NCBI GenBank assembly: GCA_944392865.1
Contig: CALXYD010000013.1
Coordinates: forward strand, 1 to 35,003
Source of the DNA: an uncultured Alphaproteobacteria bacterium
GTDB lineage: Bacteria; Pseudomonadota; Alphaproteobacteria; RF32; CAG-239
Direction: 5' to 3'
DNA length: 35,003 nt
Part shown: positions 15,892-25,171 of the stretch, in pieces
Numbering within the stretch: position 1 is the stretch's first letter
How the letters are laid out: each line of letters begins with the position of its first letter
The notes under the pieces: generated by a model
Databases searched by the model: none
What the model was told of the DNA's origin: nothing
The model's input: only the letters and a program-made list of their open reading frames with translations
Made by a program: the position numbers and the translations under genes

Positions 15892-18800
15892 GTGCTAAAA
15901 AAAATTATCGTAGGTATTTTTTGCTTTATCGTTCTGGCCGTTACCGGCGCCGGCATATACCTCTATACACTTGACTGGAACAAGCACAAAGCCGTTGTCG
16001 CGCAACGTATTTCGCAAATTACCGGCTTAAAGGCAAGCATTGACGGCAATTTGGATGTCAAACTGTTCCCTTCTCCTAAATTTACAGCGGGAAAAGTCAG
16101 ATTTCTGAAAAATACCGGCGGCAGAGACCCTTTGGTCGTTGTTAACGAAATCGGAGCCGATGTTGAACTTATGCCTCTATTGGACAATAATTTTATTATC
16201 CGCTCCATGAATTTAAAACAAGCCACGGTTTATGTTACCATTGATGAAAAAGGCAATCTTAACTGGAACGGCGTCGGGAAAAATACACATAATAAATCCG
16301 GCAATATTGAGGTTTCCTTTAACGATGTCCGCTTAAATAATGCCACGCTCAGCTACCAAAACAAGGCGGCCAATAAAGAATTCAACATCGCCGGCATTTC
16401 TGCCAATGTCAGCGCGCCGGCTCTGAACGGCCCTTATAAGGTAAGCGGCAAATTTATCCATAATAACAGCGAAGTTCAATTTAAAGGGGATATTGTCAAC
16501 GATAAGTCGCTCATTCTGAAAATGTCCGCCAGCAGCGCTTCCAGCGGCACAGCCATTACCCTTGACGGGACACTCGGTTCGGGAGCCCGGGGAAACCTTA
16601 CTTTTGACACCCAGAGCCTGACAGGCGTTGCCAATTTGATTTTCGGCAAAGACAGTATGCCGGAACATTACAGCCAGCCGCTTTATTTTTCGTTTAAGTA
16701 CGGCTATGATGACGGTATTATAAAATTTGACAACTTTACGGCCAAGTATGATAAAAACACCGCCGGAAGCGGAACGGTTATTGCCAAGAAAAACAACGGG
16801 CGGATTGCAATCAATGCAGACTTTGACATGACAAGGTTTGATTTAAATTTGCTTACCGGTATCGGGCAAGATATTCTGACTTATGTGCAGGGCGGTAAAA
16901 AAATTGCAGAATCGCCTTTTGCCAAGTATGACATGAATATTTCCGTTAAATCCGGAACCGCATTGTATAATAATGTTGAGGCGCAAAATCTCAGTTTCGG
17001 CATTACATTATTGAATAATGTTATTGATATTACGCGCTTCGGATTGGTTATGCCTGGCAGCACAAACATTAAGACTGTCGGCAGAATTAACCTCAATAAC
17101 GGAATTGAATATATCTTTAATCAAATTTATGATACACAGGATTTGAGAACTTTTGCTTCTATTTTTAACATAGATTTGGCTAAGTTTGCCTCTAAAGAAG
17201 ATAAAAAATCTATTTTCAAAAAGGCTCAAGCCGAAGTATTGCTCAGCGGCAATTTGGAGAGTTTAAAAATTTCCGTTCCGAAGGCTCTTGTTGATTCTAC
17301 TTCCTTACAAGGGAATGTCGGTTTTGTGAAAAAGGAAAAGGACACTTACGTTATTGTAGACGCAAATTTATCCAAGGTTATATTTGACAAGTATTTGCAG
17401 GCAATGCCCGACAATCTTAAAAACGGGACACTTCAAGACAAATTCGTCTATCAGATGAACCTTATTCCGTGGAACCGCGCTTTAAACGTTGAAGGAAACA
17501 TCAATATCGGCAGTGCCGTTTATAATGATATACCGATGGAAAATATTGCCCTTGACTTTGCGACAAACCAAGAGAATATGACCATCAAGAAATTGTCGTT
17601 CGGCAATATCGGCGGCGCAACGCTTGATTTGAGCATGGATGCCGATCACGTTTTCTCGCAACCGCATTTTAACGAATTGTCTTATAATATTACCAGCGCC
17701 AATTTCCCGGCTTTTGCAGCGACAATGAATATTGATACCGGGGACGCCGGCTTGTTTAAGCGGAGAATTTTTGCCGCACAAGGCGCTCTCAGCGGTACAT
17801 TCTCGGAATTTAGCCTCAGTTCTATCCAGAAATTCGGCGATACGGAATTTTCATACACCGGTACCGTGGCAAATGATGCCAAAACCGGCACTTCCGTAAA
17901 CGGCGATTTAGAATTGAAAAGCAATAACTTTACTTCCTTTGTTAAAGCATTGAATTTTAATTATACGCCGGATATTCCGGTAACAACCTTTACTTTGTCG
18001 GCAAAAATTAAAGGCGCACTGAATCTATTTGCCCTTGATGACGTCAGCGCTTATCTCGGCGCAAATGCAATTTCCGGCAATTTGCAATTTGACAACACAG
18101 CCAAAACGCCGAAACTCGCCGCCGTTTTGAATTTTGACAGGTTTGAAGCAGACCGTTGGTTTAATCTGTCAGCAAGCGGCAAACTTCCGAGTGTTAAAAA
18201 TAATGCTCAACAGGCAGCTTTTATCAATCAGCCCGATTGGAGCAAGAAGTTTGACTTTGCCCCGCTTGGCAAAATTGATTTAGATGTCAAAGGCGAAACG
18301 AAGTTATTAAACTTGTTTAACAAGCCTTATACCAATGTCAAAAGCGCCATTCAACTCAAGGACGGTGTGCTGAATGTTGCTTCTTTTGACGCGACGCAAG
18401 ATAAAGGAAAAATCAATCTGCGTTTTATCTTAAACAGCAACAGTATGCCGAAAATTGACGGATACTTTAAGGTGGACGAACTTAAAACGCCAAAGTTCGG
18501 CGGAACGGCTTATGCCATGGAAAGCGGTTGGCTGAATGCTGAGGGCACATTTAATTCCGCAGCCGGTTCGTGGCAGGATTTCTTTGATAATCTGAACGCC
18601 AAGGGTAAATTTTCATTGTCCAATACAGCTGTATACGGTTGGGATTTGGATATTATCAAATTTGAGTTGGAACAGAGAAAAAGCGTTTCTGGGTTTGAGG
18701 ATACCGTATTAAACAGCCTAAAATCCGGAAAAAGCAGTTTTTCAAGAATCCGCGGTGCATACAATGTTAACAAAGGGCTGGTGGTTGCGGACAGTGTCAT

Positions 18801-21333
18801 TTGGGAATCGCCGGTCGTTAATATGAATATGAAATTTAACTTTAATTTCAGTGACTGGCTGTTTTCCGCAGTGTTTAATGCCGTTTACCACAATGCCTCA
18901 TTCTCTGACGTTCTTAAGTTTACTTTTGACGGCAATCTGGCAAATCCGACAGTAAAGACGGATTTAAGCGAAAGCATTAAACGTATCAGCGAAATTGAAG
19001 ACCGTATCAAAAATGCCCGCTATTATCAGGAAAAGGAAAAAATGGCGCGCGTCGGCGATAAAATTAAAGTCTTGCAAAAGACGATTGATAACACTTTGCA
19101 GGATATTAGCCGTATTACGCTTGATGTTGTCCGTTTTAAACCCAAAACAAACAACGAGAATGTTAATGATGTTTATGATGAAAATACGCGTTTAATTGCC
19201 AGCGTGGAGATTGCCGTCAAGAAAATGCAAGACAGCTTGAACAACTATCCCGAAGAAGAGGAACTGATGAATATAGAAGCCGACCTTGGCGCGGAACAGG
19301 CAAAGCTTAAGTACATTCCGAAAGTTTTGGAAGAGAACTTTCTGGTTGACAGCAAATATATCTTTGACGACATCTTCAATAAAATCGCCTGGGTATATAA
19401 TCTCGCACAGAATAACTCCGCCTACCATAAAGGGCTGACAGATGTATATATGTCCCAAATTGAACTTTTAGATGCCACGGATACGCCTGTCAATACAGAT
19501 GATGCCAACAAGTTGCAAGACGGGCGGGATAAGGTTAAAGAAGTGATGGAGAATATTAGCACCCTGCATGGAAAAATCAGAGACAGCTATCTTAACGTCA
19601 TTGATACAAACAAAACTTCGGATATGAGAGAAAATAACGAAGTGGCTGAACAGGCTCTTAAAACTATGCTGGCTTATACAAAGCAGCTAAACGAAGATAT
19701 TATTCTCAATCTCGACAAGTTCAGGGAAGTATTAAATATTTCTGCCAGAGATTATGACGATTATCTGGTTTACCCGCCGGAAAGCATTGAGGAAATAGAT
19801 GTTAAGCAGCCGACAGTCAAAAACGGAGCAGCCGGAAATAAAACATCTACCCCCGCTGAAAAAACTAAAGATAACGACAAAACCAAAAATACGGATTCTG
19901 CCGAAGATAAAGCTCCCACTGCCGCAGAAACAAATAATGTGCCCGCAAACGGGGCTAATGAGAGTGCGACAAGCGATAAAGCCGAAGTTGCCGCAAATAA
20001 GACAGCTGCTATCAATGAGCTTAAAAAAAAAGAGTCGGTTGATTTAGCGCTCAATTCCTCTGACAGCGGACTTTCCGATTTGCTAAAAAAACAAAAAGCG
20101 AAACAACGCGCAGCTAAAGAACTTGCTTTGGCGGAAAATATACAGGCCGAGGGCTTGCAGCAGCTCCTGAAAAGCAATGTTACGCCCGAAGTTGCCGAAA
20201 CCGTGATTGCCGAGACCGGTTTGCATGAGCCTGTTTCCACTGTTGATATTGCCGTTGCCGAAGATGTTGCGGTTGATAAAAACGAGCCTATTGCTCCGGT
20301 ACAGACGGCGTTGCTTACCCCTTCCCAACAGGCAACGCCTTTGCCGCAAACAAACGCCTTATCTCAACCGGTTACTTTGCCTGAAGAAAAAAATATTTCA
20401 AAAGAAATAAAAACTCCAGCGGATACACAAGAGAAACCCGTTGTCGCTGAAACGCCCAAACCGGTTGCAAAAGATATTTATGTTACCGAGAAGAAAAGCG
20501 CTCCCTCAGCGGAAAATGGCGATGTCCCGTTTTTTACCATAAAAGATGAGCCTGAGGCGAATATTTTGGCACAGACAAGAGCTGCTATTGACAAGATTAT
20601 GAAAAAGCTGAATGCAACGGAAAAGAAAACCAAGCCGAAATCCGTGGAAATAGCAGATGTTGCCTTGCCTGAAACAAATACTGCCGATAAGGCTGCCCCT
20701 GTTGCGGAGAATACTACAAGCAATAAGCCTAAACAGGCTATGCGTATCAATCCGGTGGTAGCGCTTAATATCGGAAAATCAACCACGCAACCGGCTACGG
20801 ATAACAAGCTGAAATTTGCCAGCAATCGGAAAAAATTTGCCGCTGCGGATACTTCAGCCAAATCTGCAACAAACAAACCGCTGGCCGATGTTTCCGTTCA
20901 GCCTGAGCCGATAGTTACGGCAAAGGCCGAATCGCTTACCGTATCGGCGCCGGTTTTGTTGCCTGAGCAGGCTTCTGCTGTTCAGCCCAGCGAATCGGTT
21001 TTGCCAACCGGCGCACCGCATAATTCCGTCCTATTGGAGATGATTGCCGTGTCCGACCGTTTTTCGGGCGCCGATGCCGCCGATATTACCAAAGAAGCGT
21101 TGGTTTCCATTGAGATGCCGCAAGTTGAAAAATCGGAGAAGAATCTGTATATCTTCCCTAAAGGTGCACCTTACGCCGAATCGGGCGGCACCATTGGCAA
21201 ATCCATGCTGGGAGAGCGGCCGTCCGAAGCCGTTAAAACGGCACATAATAAGTATGTGTTTGCCGTTGGACGGAATTATTCACGCCCATTTAGCGGCGAA
21301 GTGGCTAAACGGGCATCCCTGTCGGAAATCTGA
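15892..21333 (+). CDS. AsmA-family envelope protein with very long C-terminal extension
   Basis: This 1813-residue protein starts at GTG (15892), seven bases after AGGAG. It has an N-terminal membrane anchor (about 4-26) and then an AsmA-type periplasmic region: typical phrases such as SQITGLKASIDGNLDVKLFPSP near the N-terminus and an AsmA C-terminal segment around 880-1020 (KGKFSLSNTAVYG, SFSRIRGAYNVNKG). AsmA-like proteins are thought to bridge the envelope and help move phospholipids to the outer membrane. From about 1025 to 1300 the sequence is helical and charged, probably coiled coil. From about 1300 to 1700 it is low-complexity Ala/Glu/Lys/Pro/Thr. A short, more ordered tail follows (to 1813). 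E. coli AsmA has 617 residues, so about 800 residues here are extra. The frame is continuous with no sign of a join. Confidence 0.88.
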   Translation: MLKKIIVGIFCFIVLAVTGAGIYLYTLDWNKHKAVVAQRISQITGLKASIDGNLDVKLFPSPKFTAGKVRFLKNTGGRDPLVVVNEIGADVELMPLLDNNFIIRSMNLKQATVYVTIDEKGNLNWNGVGKNTHNKSGNIEVSFNDVRLNNATLSYQNKAANKEFNIAGISANVSAPALNGPYKVSGKFIHNNSEVQFKGDIVNDKSLILKMSASSASSGTAITLDGTLGSGARGNLTFDTQSLTGVANLIFGKDSMPEHYSQPLYFSFKYGYDDGIIKFDNFTAKYDKNTAGSGTVIAKKNNGRIAINADFDMTRFDLNLLTGIGQDILTYVQGGKKIAESPFAKYDMNISVKSGTALYNNVEAQNLSFGITLLNNVIDITRFGLVMPGSTNIKTVGRINLNNGIEYIFNQIYDTQDLRTFASIFNIDLAKFASKEDKKSIFKKAQAEVLLSGNLESLKISVPKALVDSTSLQGNVGFVKKEKDTYVIVDANLSKVIFDKYLQAMPDNLKNGTLQDKFVYQMNLIPWNRALNVEGNINIGSAVYNDIPMENIALDFATNQENMTIKKLSFGNIGGATLDLSMDADHVFSQPHFNELSYNITSANFPAFAATMNIDTGDAGLFKRRIFAAQGALSGTFSEFSLSSIQKFGDTEFSYTGTVANDAKTGTSVNGDLELKSNNFTSFVKALNFNYTPDIPVTTFTLSAKIKGALNLFALDDVSAYLGANAISGNLQFDNTAKTPKLAAVLNFDRFEADRWFNLSASGKLPSVKNNAQQAAFINQPDWSKKFDFAPLGKIDLDVKGETKLLNLFNKPYTNVKSAIQLKDGVLNVASFDATQDKGKINLRFILNSNSMPKIDGYFKVDELKTPKFGGTAYAMESGWLNAEGTFNSAAGSWQDFFDNLNAKGKFSLSNTAVYGWDLDIIKFELEQRKSVSGFEDTVLNSLKSGKSSFSRIRGAYNVNKGLVVADSVIWESPVVNMNMKFNFNFSDWLFSAVFNAVYHNASFSDVLKFTFDGNLANPTVKTDLSESIKRISEIEDRIKNARYYQEKEKMARVGDKIKVLQKTIDNTLQDISRITLDVVRFKPKTNNENVNDVYDENTRLIASVEIAVKKMQDSLNNYPEEEELMNIEADLGAEQAKLKYIPKVLEENFLVDSKYIFDDIFNKIAWVYNLAQNNSAYHKGLTDVYMSQIELLDATDTPVNTDDANKLQDGRDKVKEVMENISTLHGKIRDSYLNVIDTNKTSDMRENNEVAEQALKTMLAYTKQLNEDIILNLDKFREVLNISARDYDDYLVYPPESIEEIDVKQPTVKNGAAGNKTSTPAEKTKDNDKTKNTDSAEDKAPTAAETNNVPANGANESATSDKAEVAANKTAAINELKKKESVDLALNSSDSGLSDLLKKQKAKQRAAKELALAENIQAEGLQQLLKSNVTPEVAETVIAETGLHEPVSTVDIAVAEDVAVDKNEPIAPVQTALLTPSQQATPLPQTNALSQPVTLPEEKNISKEIKTPADTQEKPVVAETPKPVAKDIYVTEKKSAPSAENGDVPFFTIKDEPEANILAQTRAAIDKIMKKLNATEKKTKPKSVEIADVALPETNTADKAAPVAENTTSNKPKQAMRINPVVALNIGKSTTQPATDNKLKFASNRKKFAAADTSAKSATNKPLADVSVQPEPIVTAKAESLTVSAPVLLPEQASAVQPSESVLPTGAPHNSVLLEMIAVSDRFSGADAADITKEALVSIEMPQVEKSEKNLYIFPKGAPYAESGGTIGKSMLGERPSEAVKTAHNKYVFAVGRNYSRPFSGEVAKRASLSEI

Positions 21334-21365
21334 CCTTTGCTGTGAAATACTCTTTTTATGAATTG

Positions 21366-21394
21366 CCAAGCGCGACTTTTCGCGTTAGACTTGG
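21366..21394 (+). promoter_or_regulatory. Stem-loop in the galU-like gene leader
   Basis: CCAAG (21366-21370) pairs with CTTGG (21390-21394), and inside it CGCGA (21371-21375) pairs with TCGCG (21380-21384) around a CTTT loop, with a five-base bulge. No T-run follows, so it is not a normal terminator. It lies 33 bases after the AsmA stop and 29 bases before the next ATG, and could be a processing site or leader hairpin. Confidence 0.35.
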
Positions 21395-21422
21395 TTATAT
21401 TTGAAAGAAAGAGAGGTTTATT

Positions 21423-22316
21423 ATGTTTTCACGTCCAGAGGTGGTGGTTCTGCCGGTTGCCGGGCTTTCTACCCGCAATTTGCCGGCGACAAAAGCAATG
21501 CACAAGGGTTTTTTGTGCCTGAACAACCTGCCGATTATCCAATACGCCGTTGACGCCTGCGCCGAAGCCGGCGTTAAAGAAGTTATTTTTGTTTATAGCG
21601 ATGAAACGAATCGGAGTATGTATGAGCATTACTTTACGCCCAATAAACCGTTGGAAGAGCGCCTGCTCCGCCATGACAAACTGGAGCTTTGGGAAGCATT
21701 AAAGCGCACTGTTCCCGCCGGAATGAAATTTTCCTTTGCCTGCCAGTCTGAGCCGAAAGGCAACGGACACGCCATTTTGTGCGCCAAAGAGCTTATCGGC
21801 AAACGCGATTTTATGGTGATGTGGGTTGATGATGTTTATGTCTGCCGCGGGCAAGGGATATTGTCGCAGCTTTTAGACGTTTACGAACGTTTCGGCGGTA
21901 TGGTTGAAAATGTCATCAAATTCCCGCGCGACCAGCTTTCGCGTTACGGCGTGTTGGCGGGGACGCACCAAGAAGGCAACGTCATCACGGCGACCGGTGT
22001 GGTTGAAAAACCGAAAATGGAGGAAATCCAGTCCGATTTTGCCAGTATGGGGCCTTACGTTTTGCCGAATCTTATTTTAGATTTGCTGCCGGAGGTTACA
22101 AAAGGCAATAACGGCGAGATTAACCTGACTGACGCCATCAATCTGGCCGCACAGCGGGGGACAGAGCTGAGGGGTGTTTTGACAACAGCGGAGCGGTATG
22201 ACTGCGGAACAAATGAAGAGCTGGCAAAGTCCAACATCCGTTTATCCATCCGTGAGAATAAGGCGCTATATGACGAGGCTGTCAGGGTTATCAAAGAGCT
22301 AAACAACCAGCTTTAA
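21423..22316 (+). CDS. GalU-like nucleotidyltransferase (putative UTP-glucose-1-phosphate uridylyltransferase)
   Basis: The 297-residue length and general pattern fit GalU, which makes UDP-glucose from UTP and glucose-1-phosphate. Retained features are PVAGL near the N-terminus, LPATKA, GNGHAILCA, an Asp pair at 136-137 in the metal-binding strand, VVEKPK (Lys196), GEINLTDAI and YDCGTNEE. Two core features are changed: GLGTR is GLSTR (14-18), and the PKEMLP segment is HKGFLCL (27-33), keeping only the Lys. A ribosome binding site (GAGAGG) precedes the ATG. It follows the AsmA gene by 89 bases. It may be a true GalU with a drifted loop or a nucleotidyltransferase of different substrate, so the symbol is withheld. 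Confidence 0.8.
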   Translation: MFSRPEVVVLPVAGLSTRNLPATKAMHKGFLCLNNLPIIQYAVDACAEAGVKEVIFVYSDETNRSMYEHYFTPNKPLEERLLRHDKLELWEALKRTVPAGMKFSFACQSEPKGNGHAILCAKELIGKRDFMVMWVDDVYVCRGQGILSQLLDVYERFGGMVENVIKFPRDQLSRYGVLAGTHQEGNVITATGVVEKPKMEEIQSDFASMGPYVLPNLILDLLPEVTKGNNGEINLTDAINLAAQRGTELRGVLTTAERYDCGTNEELAKSNIRLSIRENKALYDEAVRVIKELNNQL

Positions 22317-22346
22317 TAATAGCGCAGACAAACTTACGAAACGCAA

Positions 22347-22385
22347 AAAAACAGGCCTTGCCATACGACAAAGCCTGTTTTCTTT
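22347..22385. terminator. Bidirectional terminator between convergent genes
   Basis: AAAACAGGC (22347-22355) pairs with GCCTGTTTT (22373-22381), with further CTTG/CAAA pairing inside and an eight-base loop. The T-rich arm serves the plus-strand gene and the A-rich arm the minus-strand gene; it lies between the two convergent stop codons. Confidence 0.8.
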
Positions 22386-22411
22386 TATAAAATAGACGAA
22401 AACGGCATTAC

Positions 22412-23398
22412 TTATAACATACGCTGCTGGTTAAGGCGCAGGGTTTCTATGACGGAAAACAACAGATACAGTTCCGTAAAGATTTTTTCCACGCGCGGCT
22501 TATTGATAACCGAACGGAAAAAGCTGGTGCATTCAAACATATTCTTTTTGGTTTCAATCTTTATCAAAAGGTGATTTTCAAAAAAGCTGAACTCAATTTT
22601 CGGAAAACTCTTTTTTAATTCGGTCATATACTCAAGCATAACGGCGGTTAAAAGGTAGCGCGCCTCTATCTGGTTATCCGAATAGACCTCATAAGCCTTT
22701 TCAAATTCCGGCGATTCCAGCCCCACCCTCTGCAAATTTTTGTAATGCACCAATTTGTTCAGCCAGCCTTTATCCGCTACGACAAGCGTTTGACCGGTAA
22801 AATTTTTGTTCATCCCGGCATAAAAGATTATGCCGCCGCCTTTTTTGGCGTAAACCATCCGTTCCGTCCGGTTTTCTTCATCACGTTGACGGCGGATATT
22901 ATAAGTTATGTATTCAACGATATTTGTCGGCAGGCCTTTATATGTGCCATTAAAGCAATCATCGGCCATCATCGGCTCATTTTTTTTGAACAATAAAGAT
23001 TTTTCCAGCAGCGGCAAGGGCAATTCCGGACGATAGACATAAGTAAACTCACCAAAGAATTTGGCTATCAACGGCAACAGATTTTCCTTGTTGCGGCGAT
23101 GGTAACCCAACATCGGCCAACATAACAACAACGTCAGCAGACAACCGGCCAGCCCGTAGTAACCGCTCCCTTTGCCACTGTCATTTTCTGGATTAAAGCC
23201 CTGCCCGATGGTGAACATCACATAACCCAACCATACCAAAATGCAAACGGACATCAGCCAGAAAGTTACCGCATACCGTTTGCGGATTTTTTCCGCCTGT
23301 TGCAAGACCGGCAATATGTCACTTTCGTAATACGAAGCAAACTCTCCGCGGGCGGCGAGGTATTCCGAACTTTCGGTAAATTTTAAATTTTCTTTCAT
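22412..23398 (-). CDS. DUF3137 membrane protein
   Basis: The 328 residues carry two predicted membrane segments near the N-terminus (about 40-65 and 78-98), followed by a cytoplasmic or periplasmic domain with the DUF3137 pattern: GTYKGL, a phrase like FYAGMNKNFTGQTLVV, LESPEFEKAYEVYSDNQIEARYLL in three pieces, and a C-terminal helix. The function of DUF3137 is unknown. The start at ATG 23398 is chosen because AGGAA lies 10 bases upstream, and longer in-frame starts would run through the divergent promoter and into the neighbouring gene on the other strand. It shares its upstream region with the SpmAB fusion gene. Confidence 0.82.
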   Translation of the reverse strand: MKENLKFTESSEYLAARGEFASYYESDILPVLQQAEKIRKRYAVTFWLMSVCILVWLGYVMFTIGQGFNPENDSGKGSGYYGLAGCLLTLLLCWPMLGYHRRNKENLLPLIAKFFGEFTYVYRPELPLPLLEKSLLFKKNEPMMADDCFNGTYKGLPTNIVEYITYNIRRQRDEENRTERMVYAKKGGGIIFYAGMNKNFTGQTLVVADKGWLNKLVHYKNLQRVGLESPEFEKAYEVYSDNQIEARYLLTAVMLEYMTELKKSFPKIEFSFFENHLLIKIETKKNMFECTSFFRSVINKPRVEKIFTELYLLFSVIETLRLNQQRML

Positions 23399-23480
23399 CG
23401 GGCGGTTCCTTTTGATAAATCTTAAACTTTTGCTTTTATTATGAGGGTAATGTCTTAAATATTTGCTAAACGGAGCCTTT

Positions 23481-24713
23481 ATGATTAACCTTTTATGGGC
23501 GGGAATGTTTTTGGCAGCGTTCGCTGTTGCCGGCTGGAAACTGATTGCCTCGCAGGATTTGGAGATTTTCAACCAATTGACGGCGGCGATTTTTCAAAAC
23601 GCGCAAAGTGCCGTGGAAATATCGCTCGGGCTGGCGGGAATTTTGAGCTTTTGGCTCGGTATGCTTAAACTGGTTGAAGATGCCGGTATTGCGCAAAAAA
23701 TTTCGCAGAAACTGACGCCTCTGTTTAAGGTGTTGATGAAAGACGTGCCGGAAAACAGCCCAGCCATTTCTACCGTGGTGCTGAATATGGCGGCAAATTT
23801 TCTCGGGCTTGACAATGCGGCGACGCCGATGGGGCTGAAAGCAATGGAACAGTTACAAGAGCATAATCCCAAAAAAGACGAAGCCAGCGATGCGCAAATT
23901 TTGTTTATGGTTATCAATGCTTCTTCGGTTACGCTTATCCCGATTACAATTTTTATGTATCGGGCGCAGATGGGGGCAACCCGCCCGACAGAAGTTTTTA
24001 TCCCGATTTTGCTGGCTACATCGGTTTCAACATTGACGGGCTTTTTTATGATTGCGGCAAAACAGCGGATAAACCTGTTAGATAAGACGCTTATTAAGTG
24101 GCTGGGCGGATTTTTATTGCTCATCATCGGACTTTCCGCCGGTTTTTATCTTATCTCGCCCGCGCAAAGGCTTGCTGTTTCTTCCGCGCTCGGCAATATT
24201 ATCCTTATGCTGTTGCTCGGCAGCGTGATATGGATTTCCTTAAAACATAAAGTCAAATGCTACGAGGCTTTTGTGGACGGGGCGAAAGAAGGCTTTTCCG
24301 TGGCGCTGCGCATTATGCCCTATCTGGTTGCGATGCTGGTTGCCGTCGGCGTATTCCGTGCTTCTGGCATATTGGACGCATTGGTGGGCGGAATAAAATT
24401 TTTATGCGCTAAAATCGGACTGGACGGGCAATTTGCCGATGCACTCCCGACTGCGTTTATGAAGCCCCTCTCCGGCAGCGGCGCCCGCGCGATGATGATT
24501 GAAACAATGCAAAACTTCGGCGCGGACAGCTTTGCCGCTTTTACCGCCTCGGTTATACAAGGCTCTACCGAAACGACCTTTTATGTCTTGACGGTTTATT
24601 TTGGCGCGGTTAATATCGCCAAAACAAGATATGCCCTTAAATATGCCTTATGGTCTGATTTGGCCGGCATCACGGCGGCTATCTTTTTGTCTTATATGTT
24701 CTATGCACGATAA
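23481..24713 (+). CDS. Fused SpmA-SpmB nucleoside-recognition (Gate) membrane protein
   Basis: This 410-residue inner-membrane protein consists of two tandem nucleoside-recognition (Gate) domains, about 45-150 and 270-385. The first half resembles SpmA ([20 protein letters not shown], then [13 protein letters not shown]) and the second SpmB ([40 protein letters not shown]). In Bacillus, spmA and spmB are separate genes needed for spore core dehydration; fused homologues occur in non-sporulating Gram-negatives, where the transported substrate is unknown. The start at ATG 23481 has GGAG nine bases upstream; a TTG six codons earlier would include that site. dtd follows after 16 bases and is probably co-transcribed. 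Confidence 0.9.
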   Translation: MINLLWAGMFLAAFAVAGWKLIASQDLEIFNQLTAAIFQNAQSAVEISLGLAGILSFWLGMLKLVEDAGIAQKISQKLTPLFKVLMKDVPENSPAISTVVLNMAANFLGLDNAATPMGLKAMEQLQEHNPKKDEASDAQILFMVINASSVTLIPITIFMYRAQMGATRPTEVFIPILLATSVSTLTGFFMIAAKQRINLLDKTLIKWLGGFLLLIIGLSAGFYLISPAQRLAVSSALGNIILMLLLGSVIWISLKHKVKCYEAFVDGAKEGFSVALRIMPYLVAMLVAVGVFRASGILDALVGGIKFLCAKIGLDGQFADALPTAFMKPLSGSGARAMMIETMQNFGADSFAAFTASVIQGSTETTFYVLTVYFGAVNIAKTRYALKYALWSDLAGITAAIFLSYMFYAR

Positions 24714-24729
24714 AAATAAGGAGCGAGCA

Positions 24730-25167
24730 ATGCGGCTGTTGGTGCAACGGGTTTTGGAAGCGAACGTTTCGGTTGAAGGAAAAATATGCGGAGAAATCGG
24801 CAAGGGTCTATTGGTATTTCTCGGCGTGGAAAAAGGCGACACAACCAGGCAAGCCGATTATCTGGCGCAGAAACTTGTCAATTTAAGAATATTTGAAGAT
24901 GAACAGGAAAAGATGAATCTTTCGGTGCAGGACATTAAAGGCGGAATTCTGGTCGTGTCGCAATTTACGCTCGCCGCCGATACGGAACACGGTAACCGCC
25001 CCGGTTTCAGCAATGCGGAAAGCCCGGCGCAGGCTAAGGCTATATATGATTATTTTAACGGTCTTCTGGCAGCGAAAGGCATAACGCCGCAGACGGGCAT
25101 TTTCCAGGCCGATATGAAAGTCCGCCTCATAAATGACGGGCCGGCGACTTTCTGGCTGACAAAGTAA
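24730..25167 (+). CDS. dtd: D-aminoacyl-tRNA deacylase
   Basis: This 145-residue cytoplasmic proofreading enzyme hydrolyses D-aminoacyl-tRNAs (and Gly-tRNA-Ala), recycling tRNA. The length equals E. coli Dtd. The two active-site motifs are present: SQFTLAAD near 80 and the C-terminal Gly-Pro motif as NDGPATFWL (usually NDGPVTFWL). The ATG follows AAGGAG by seven bases. It is immediately downstream of the SpmAB fusion gene on the same strand. It ends four bases before the stop of the convergent gene, with no room for a separate terminator. Confidence 0.96.
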   Translation: MRLLVQRVLEANVSVEGKICGEIGKGLLVFLGVEKGDTTRQADYLAQKLVNLRIFEDEQEKMNLSVQDIKGGILVVSQFTLAADTEHGNRPGFSNAESPAQAKAIYDYFNGLLAAKGITPQTGIFQADMKVRLINDGPATFWLTK

Positions 25168-25171
25168 TGGT

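Noticed and set aside
19770..20876. Ser/Ala-rich open frames on the minus strand opposite the AsmA C-terminal extension
   Set aside because: They mirror low-complexity Ala/Glu/Thr codons of the real gene and lack start signals.
23481..24713. Evidence for sporulation from SpmA/SpmB similarity
   Set aside because: Fused Gate-domain homologues are common in non-sporulating Gram-negatives, and no other sporulation gene is present.
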